A stretch of 64,000 nt of DNA, from the NCBI GenBank assembly GCA_905221435.1, contig CAJNDD010000007.1, positions 19,915-83,914 on the forward strand. The letters are read 5' to 3'. Below the pieces are notes generated by a model. It saw only the letters and a list, made by a program, of their open reading frames with translations. It was not told the origin of the DNA and searched no databases. Each line of letters opens with the position of its first letter. Within the stretch, counting starts at the first letter, position 1. This DNA comes from a bacterium. GTDB taxonomy: Bacteria > Bacillota > Bacilli > Lactobacillales > Streptococcaceae. A program made the position numbers and the translations under genes. Shown here one piece after another: positions 60,227 through 64,000 of this stretch.

Positions 60227-62482
60227 TTAATATGGCCAAAGCAGACTGCGTAAATCATTTCCCCATTTTGCGTAACCTTCTACTTTAAATTTATTTGTTT
60301 TAGTTTCTTCTGAATAGTCACCATTCCTGTCCTTGAACGCTGTGACTTGTTTGAATTCAACTTTTGACTCGTCCTGCAGCCACTTCATCCCTCTTGCAAC
60401 TTTGTCTACACCAACCTCATCTAACGATTTATGACTATTCCCCATAAACATCTGATAAGTATCTTCCGTGATAGCTGGTTCCTTCTGTGGCCAAATGTTA
60501 TTAATCACCCCTGACAGAGGATTCTTTTCCTGTTTAGGGACACTTTTCTGATAATTTGCAAACTCATCACTTAAATTCTGTTCAAAATCTACAAGCATTT
60601 TTTTCTTACGGTCAATATCAGTAGTTCCTGCGTTTCGATACGCATAGCCTCGTAAGCCATTTTTTTCCAGATCATCCATTTTTAGGATGGATTGGAGATC
60701 ATAGTTTATGCTGTGCTTAGCGGATTGACCACGTACACCTGTTAAACTTCTACCGCCATTATCAAAAAGAGTAATTTTTTGATCTTTCTCAACTTTTTCT
60801 ATTTCATCTTCAATCCCCATGAGAGATTCATAAAATGATAGTAGTTTCGAAGCACCACCTGCAGTTTTACTTAGTGACTCGCTATATAAATCTTTAAAAG
60901 TCTTTTCTCCAAGATCATTCCCAAAACTTACCGCAGAGCTGAGACTTCCATCTTGCTCCATGGCAGAAGATACCAAGTCAATAACTTGGCTAGCTCCTGG
61001 AACATAGCGACCCGCGATTGATTTTCCGATATCTGCTACAAAATTTTGAATCGCATTTTTTCGTTTTTCTTTGAGCTCATCTAGTTGGGCTTCATAGCCC
61101 CCCATTTTTGTTCCTTTTTCTGTATCATAAATTGTAACGGTAGCTTTGTCTTTACCCCCAAAAATATGTGATTTGTCTTCTACTTGGAAAGTAAAGCCCG
61201 TATCATTCCATTTCAGCTTATCTAAATAGATTGACCTGTCTACCTTACTTACAGAGCCTTGACGACTGAGATCTTTATGATGTTGTCCGATACCAATGAC
61301 GTTTAAGGCCTCAAATAAGGCAGTTAACTGCCCAGCTTTATTTAACTTACCTTCAAAGACCTGCAGTTGAGGAAAAATCTCTTCCATTTTACGATCATAC
61401 TTCTCAAATTCTTCTCTAGAAGCATTTGTATCAGGCAATTCTGGTACCAAACCTTTAGCCGTAATTCCAATTACAGTTGCATATCGATCACCTGCATAGA
61501 CTAATTTTTCAAAATAAGCGCCAGAATGCTCTTGTTCTTGGTCAGAAATCGCATAAACGAAAGCTCGTATATTCCGCATTTCTCGACTATCATCGCTGTT
61601 TACACCAGAAAATTCTTTGTTAATTCTAGCATAAATCATATCCATCATCGGATTGCTAATGTTTGAACCTTTGACATTTCCTAAATCTCTAAAGAACCTT
61701 TCATCTGCTTTATAGACTCCTTCGCTCAAAGAAAAATAATCTTTTTCGCTCAGAAGTATTTTCAACGCAACACCGTCACTTGTATCTTGAATAGAATCTA
61801 GAAATTTCATATTCTCTTTGGTTAGATAATTCTTAGAGATAAGCGTCAAAGCGTCACTAACAGGAAGACTGCTCATGAACTGAGCATTTTTTAGAGAACC
61901 TTTCAATCCTTCCAATTGAGAATGAGCAGAATCTAACTTAGATTTAAAAGTGTTAAAATAACTCATCAAGGAATTATGTGTCTCTTCACGATTAGATCCT
62001 AGGTCTGTTAATCTGCGTGTAACTCCATAAGCATATCGAGCAGGATCAGCACTATAGTCAACCGAATGCGGACTCATCGCTAAAGCTTCACTAGCTTTTT
62101 TTATCACTTCTGACAGTTCATCTCCCTCACCCAGAAATTCTTTTGCTTTTGTAACGCTAAGCCACTCTTTTATTTGTTGAATATGTTCTGCTTTGGTTTT
62201 GACAACATTATCTTCAAATCCTAAAGCATTTAAATTCGAAACATAATCTAAAATAGTTTCGCTATACTCTTCTAAAATTCGAGGATAGCTCTCATTTAAA
62301 ACATAAGACAAAGAATTTAACTTACTGACAAAAGCTCGAATAGCATCTGCTTGCTGGCCCTCAACTTTTACTTCGAGTTTTCGTTCTGTCGAGCTGATTT
62401 CCTTGCGGTAAGAAGCTGCAACTTCTTTCGCATTGCTACCATGGTCTTTTAACACCGATTTAAACGTCACTGTAACAGTCAT
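60227..62482 (-). CDS. LXG-like T7SS toxin candidate, 751 aa
   Basis: The N-terminal ~230 residues form an alpha-helical hairpin arrangement typical of LXG/T7SS substrates (SNAKEVAASYRKEISSTERK, SYPRILEEYSETILDYVSNL). The middle part is mixed, with a glycine/hydrophobic segment (IGKSIAGRYVPGASQVID, about residues 490-510). The C-terminal ~150 residues (around MFMGNSHKSLDEVGVDKVA to GYAKWGNDLRSLLWPY) are not recognised and might be the active domain. There is no signal peptide. Directly downstream of essC and a small helical protein; AGGGGGG before the ATG. Size and place fit a secreted effector. The activity is unknown. Confidence 0.7.
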   Translation of the reverse strand: MTVTVTFKSVLKDHGSNAKEVAASYRKEISSTERKLEVKVEGQQADAIRAFVSKLNSLSYVLNESYPRILEEYSETILDYVSNLNALGFEDNVVKTKAEHIQQIKEWLSVTKAKEFLGEGDELSEVIKKASEALAMSPHSVDYSADPARYAYGVTRRLTDLGSNREETHNSLMSYFNTFKSKLDSAHSQLEGLKGSLKNAQFMSSLPVSDALTLISKNYLTKENMKFLDSIQDTSDGVALKILLSEKDYFSLSEGVYKADERFFRDLGNVKGSNISNPMMDMIYARINKEFSGVNSDDSREMRNIRAFVYAISDQEQEHSGAYFEKLVYAGDRYATVIGITAKGLVPELPDTNASREEFEKYDRKMEEIFPQLQVFEGKLNKAGQLTALFEALNVIGIGQHHKDLSRQGSVSKVDRSIYLDKLKWNDTGFTFQVEDKSHIFGGKDKATVTIYDTEKGTKMGGYEAQLDELKEKRKNAIQNFVADIGKSIAGRYVPGASQVIDLVSSAMEQDGSLSSAVSFGNDLGEKTFKDLYSESLSKTAGGASKLLSFYESLMGIEDEIEKVEKDQKITLFDNGGRSLTGVRGQSAKHSINYDLQSILKMDDLEKNGLRGYAYRNAGTTDIDRKKKMLVDFEQNLSDEFANYQKSVPKQEKNPLSGVINNIWPQKEPAITEDTYQMFMGNSHKSLDEVGVDKVARGMKWLQDESKVEFKQVTAFKDRNGDYSEETKTNKFKVEGYAKWGNDLRSLLWPY

Positions 62483-62504
62483 ATCGTTTCCCCCCTATTT
62501 CTTA

Positions 62505-62864
62505 TTACTCTGAGCTTTTGCTCTCTCTGGCAGCTTTTCGAGCAGCTTCAGCCGCTTTCGCATTCGCTAAATCTGTCTCAAGACTAGACCTCATTATATT
62601 TAAATAGCTAATTTCTTCATCCACAGCACTCTTTGCTCGATCTCGGTATTGAATTAGCTCATCTCTCCCTTCTGTAATATTATTACTTTCATTTTCTTTT
62701 TGTTTATCGTACTTAGTCCCTGCGACATGCAAACCTAATATACCTTCCATATCAGGAGAAATATTAAGTGAAACACCTCCCAATTGTGAACTAGCACTGC
62801 TTAGTTCACTTAGTTTGGCATCCACTTCATTGATCTTAGCCTGAATAGCACTTACTTCACTCAT
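62505..62864 (-). CDS. YwqH/DUF5082-like helical T7SS partner protein, 119 aa
   Basis: Two predicted coiled-coil helices (SAIQAKINEVDAKLSELSSA; ITEGRDELIQYRDRAKSAVD) and an Ala/Lys-rich C-terminal helix. Such small helical proteins are encoded just before LXG toxins and act as targeting partners. It starts 14 nt after the essC stop and ends 22 nt before the toxin gene, so all three are one transcription unit. Exact family assignment is uncertain. Confidence 0.68.
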   Translation of the reverse strand: MSEVSAIQAKINEVDAKLSELSSASSQLGGVSLNISPDMEGILGLHVAGTKYDKQKENESNNITEGRDELIQYRDRAKSAVDEEISYLNIMRSSLETDLANAKAAEAARKAARESKSSE

Positions 62865-62878
62865 GTATTTTTCCTTTC

Positions 62879-64000
62879 TTATTTCATTGCTACTTTCATT
62901 GTCTGGGCAAATCCGTCACGCACAAAATAGTGCACCTGCGCTTCTAGAGGTCCTTCACGAAGTGTTTTATTGTGGATAGTAAACAGTTGCTGGTCATTCT
63001 GTCGCACTGCTAAACAAACTTGCTTAAAGCTCCGAACACTACGTGAAGCTGAATCTGTCTTTCGTATCAGATTCGAGCTAGTCAACACTGCTACTTTATA
63101 GCCAACTTGGTTGCCTTTCTCTAATAGTCTCGTCAATTCTTTCTGAGCATCAATATCTAATGCATCAACTAATTCTGGCATATTGTAGAGAATAAAGGTT
63201 GTCTCATATTGAAGGTTTCGTTCAGCTAAGCGATCATCCATTTTAACAGAGACTGTTTCTAAAAATTCACTTAGTTGATTGGGCTGTGAAACAACCAAAA
63301 CCCCTTCTCCAAAATCAGGTAATAAATGATGTTCTGGCGCCAAAATGACAACTTTCTTCTGAATTTTCTGGCTGAATCTTACAATCATTTCTGCTATTTT
63401 ATTTTGCTGTTCTTCTTTTTCTGCTATATAAGCCAGATGACCAAATTTTGTCTTCCAACCAATTGGATTAGCAGTCTCCATATCAAGCCCCAACGGAATT
63501 TCTTCTTGGTGGAGCAGATATGAAATACCTTGATACGCATAAAAGTCTTTCTCTGTCAACTCCTCCGGTACCATCGGGATGGCACTTGGGCGCTGTCCTG
63601 TCCAAGCTTCTTGGAGAGAAGCCACTTCCTGGCGTAGGTTGTTGAGGACTTGGGTGTCATTAGATCCAGTGACTGGGAGAGCTAACTGGATCACATCCAC
63701 CTCTTCACGTTTCATCAGTGCCCGTCCCTTGATGTCTTCCATGGTCATGGCAAGGGGCGTAGAACCCACGATTGCCCGCACCTCGCTCACATCATTCTGT
63801 GGCAGGCTCAACTGGTGCTTGAAGTTCGAGTAAAGCTGAGCCCGAAGGTTGGACTGTCGACCCGCTGTCATCAAGAGATGCACCCCAATGCTGAGACCTT
63901 CACGAGAGATGCGCACCAAGAGCTTAAAGAGTTCTGCCTCATAAGCCTCCTCCTTGATGGCCTCATAGCTGTCTAAGAGGATAACAATAGCCGGCTCTTG
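62879..64000 (-). CDS. essC: EssC, T7SS FtsK/SpoIIIE-type ATPase, C-terminal part (cut by window end)
   Basis: The reading frame is open to the last base. The visible 373 codons cover a Walker-B-like strand (AIVILLDSYEAIKEE), ISREGLSIGVHLLMTAGRQS with the sensor region, then the degenerate terminal ATPase lobe (ILYNMPELVDALDID, VGYKVAVLTSSNLIRK) and a variable C-terminus. EssC is the membrane motor of the T7SSb channel. In other T7SSb systems the C-terminal end varies together with the effectors encoded after it. The N-terminal FHA domains, membrane helices and first two ATPase domains lie outside the window. Confidence 0.82.
   Translation of the reverse strand, partial: QEPAIVILLDSYEAIKEEAYEAELFKLLVRISREGLSIGVHLLMTAGRQSNLRAQLYSNFKHQLSLPQNDVSEVRAIVGSTPLAMTMEDIKGRALMKREEVDVIQLALPVTGSNDTQVLNNLRQEVASLQEAWTGQRPSAIPMVPEELTEKDFYAYQGISYLLHQEEIPLGLDMETANPIGWKTKFGHLAYIAEKEEQQNKIAEMIVRFSQKIQKKVVILAPEHHLLPDFGEGVLVVSQPNQLSEFLETVSVKMDDRLAERNLQYETTFILYNMPELVDALDIDAQKELTRLLEKGNQVGYKVAVLTSSNLIRKTDSASRSVRSFKQVCLAVRQNDQQLFTIHNKTLREGPLEAQVHYFVRDGFAQTMKVAMK

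Overview
The window is chromosomal DNA of a low-GC Gram-positive bacterium, almost certainly a Mitis-group Streptococcus (S. mitis / S. oralis / S. infantis type, a relative of S. pneumoniae). Three things point there: a complete choline teichoic-acid locus (tarI-tarJ-licA-licB-licC), the vicRKX two-component locus with a single-pass VicK, and gene blocks in pneumococcus-like order (ligA-pulA-glgBCDA-glycerate kinase-eno; relQ-nadK-rluD-pta; prs-cysteine desulfurase-rex-radC-pcrA; fhs/coaB-coaC). The species cannot be fixed from the sequence alone.

Layout. 0-5.5 kb: small accessory genes on the minus strand (unrecognised and membrane proteins, a ClbS/DfsB gene broken by one stop codon, a BtrH-like protein, an AraC/GyrI regulator, a YkgJ cysteine-cluster protein). 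One intergenic region here holds a phased array of six short palindromic motifs about 42 bp apart. 5.6-18 kb: carbohydrate metabolism: enolase, a frameshifted glycerate kinase, serB, the glycogen operon glgB-C-D-A behind a promoter with a CcpA (cre) site, and type I pullulanase. 18-25.5 kb: ligA, an MFS exporter, an Rgg regulator, an ABC-F ATPase and a DUF5105 lipoprotein. 25.5-28.2 kb: pgm and a thioredoxin-like gene (bta). 28.5-30.4 kb: an AT-rich two-gene ATPase/HNH cassette that looks like a Septu-type anti-phage system. 30.5-38.1 kb: vicRKX, a mutY without iron-sulfur cysteines, pta, rluD, nadK, relQ. 38.2-43 kb (plus strand): CYTH protein, prs, cysteine desulfurase, DUF1831, DUF4649, rex, class I glutamine amidotransferase. 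43-48 kb: radC (with a competence cin-box), pcrA, fhs. 48.1-49.9 kb: coaB, coaC and an ECF transporter S component. 50.1-54.3 kb: lic/tar operon. 54.9-64 kb: a TPM-domain protein and then the downstream part of a type VII secretion locus, running leftwards from the C-terminus of EssC (cut by the window end) through a helical partner, a large LXG-like toxin candidate, small unrecognised proteins, a TIGR04197-type small effector, a broken toxin fragment, a membrane protein, a lipoprotein and two DUF3592 copies (one broken).

How the genes fit together. PulA debranches alpha-glucan and GlgB/C/D/A build glycogen from glucose-1-phosphate, which Pgm interconverts with glucose-6-phosphate. The glgB promoter and, more weakly, the pgm promoter carry cre-like sites, suggesting shared catabolite control. 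LicA/B/C and TarI/J supply CDP-choline and CDP-ribitol for teichoic acids. Rex, pta and eno belong to central redox and carbon control. The accessory parts (5' end, Septu cassette, T7SS module) hold most of the unexplained sequence. At least four genes show a nonsense or frameshift lesion (ClbS/DfsB, glycerate kinase, an LXG-toxin fragment, a DUF3592 copy), and a fifth has a suspicious A-tract at its start codon. Any of these could be sequencing errors and should be checked against reads.
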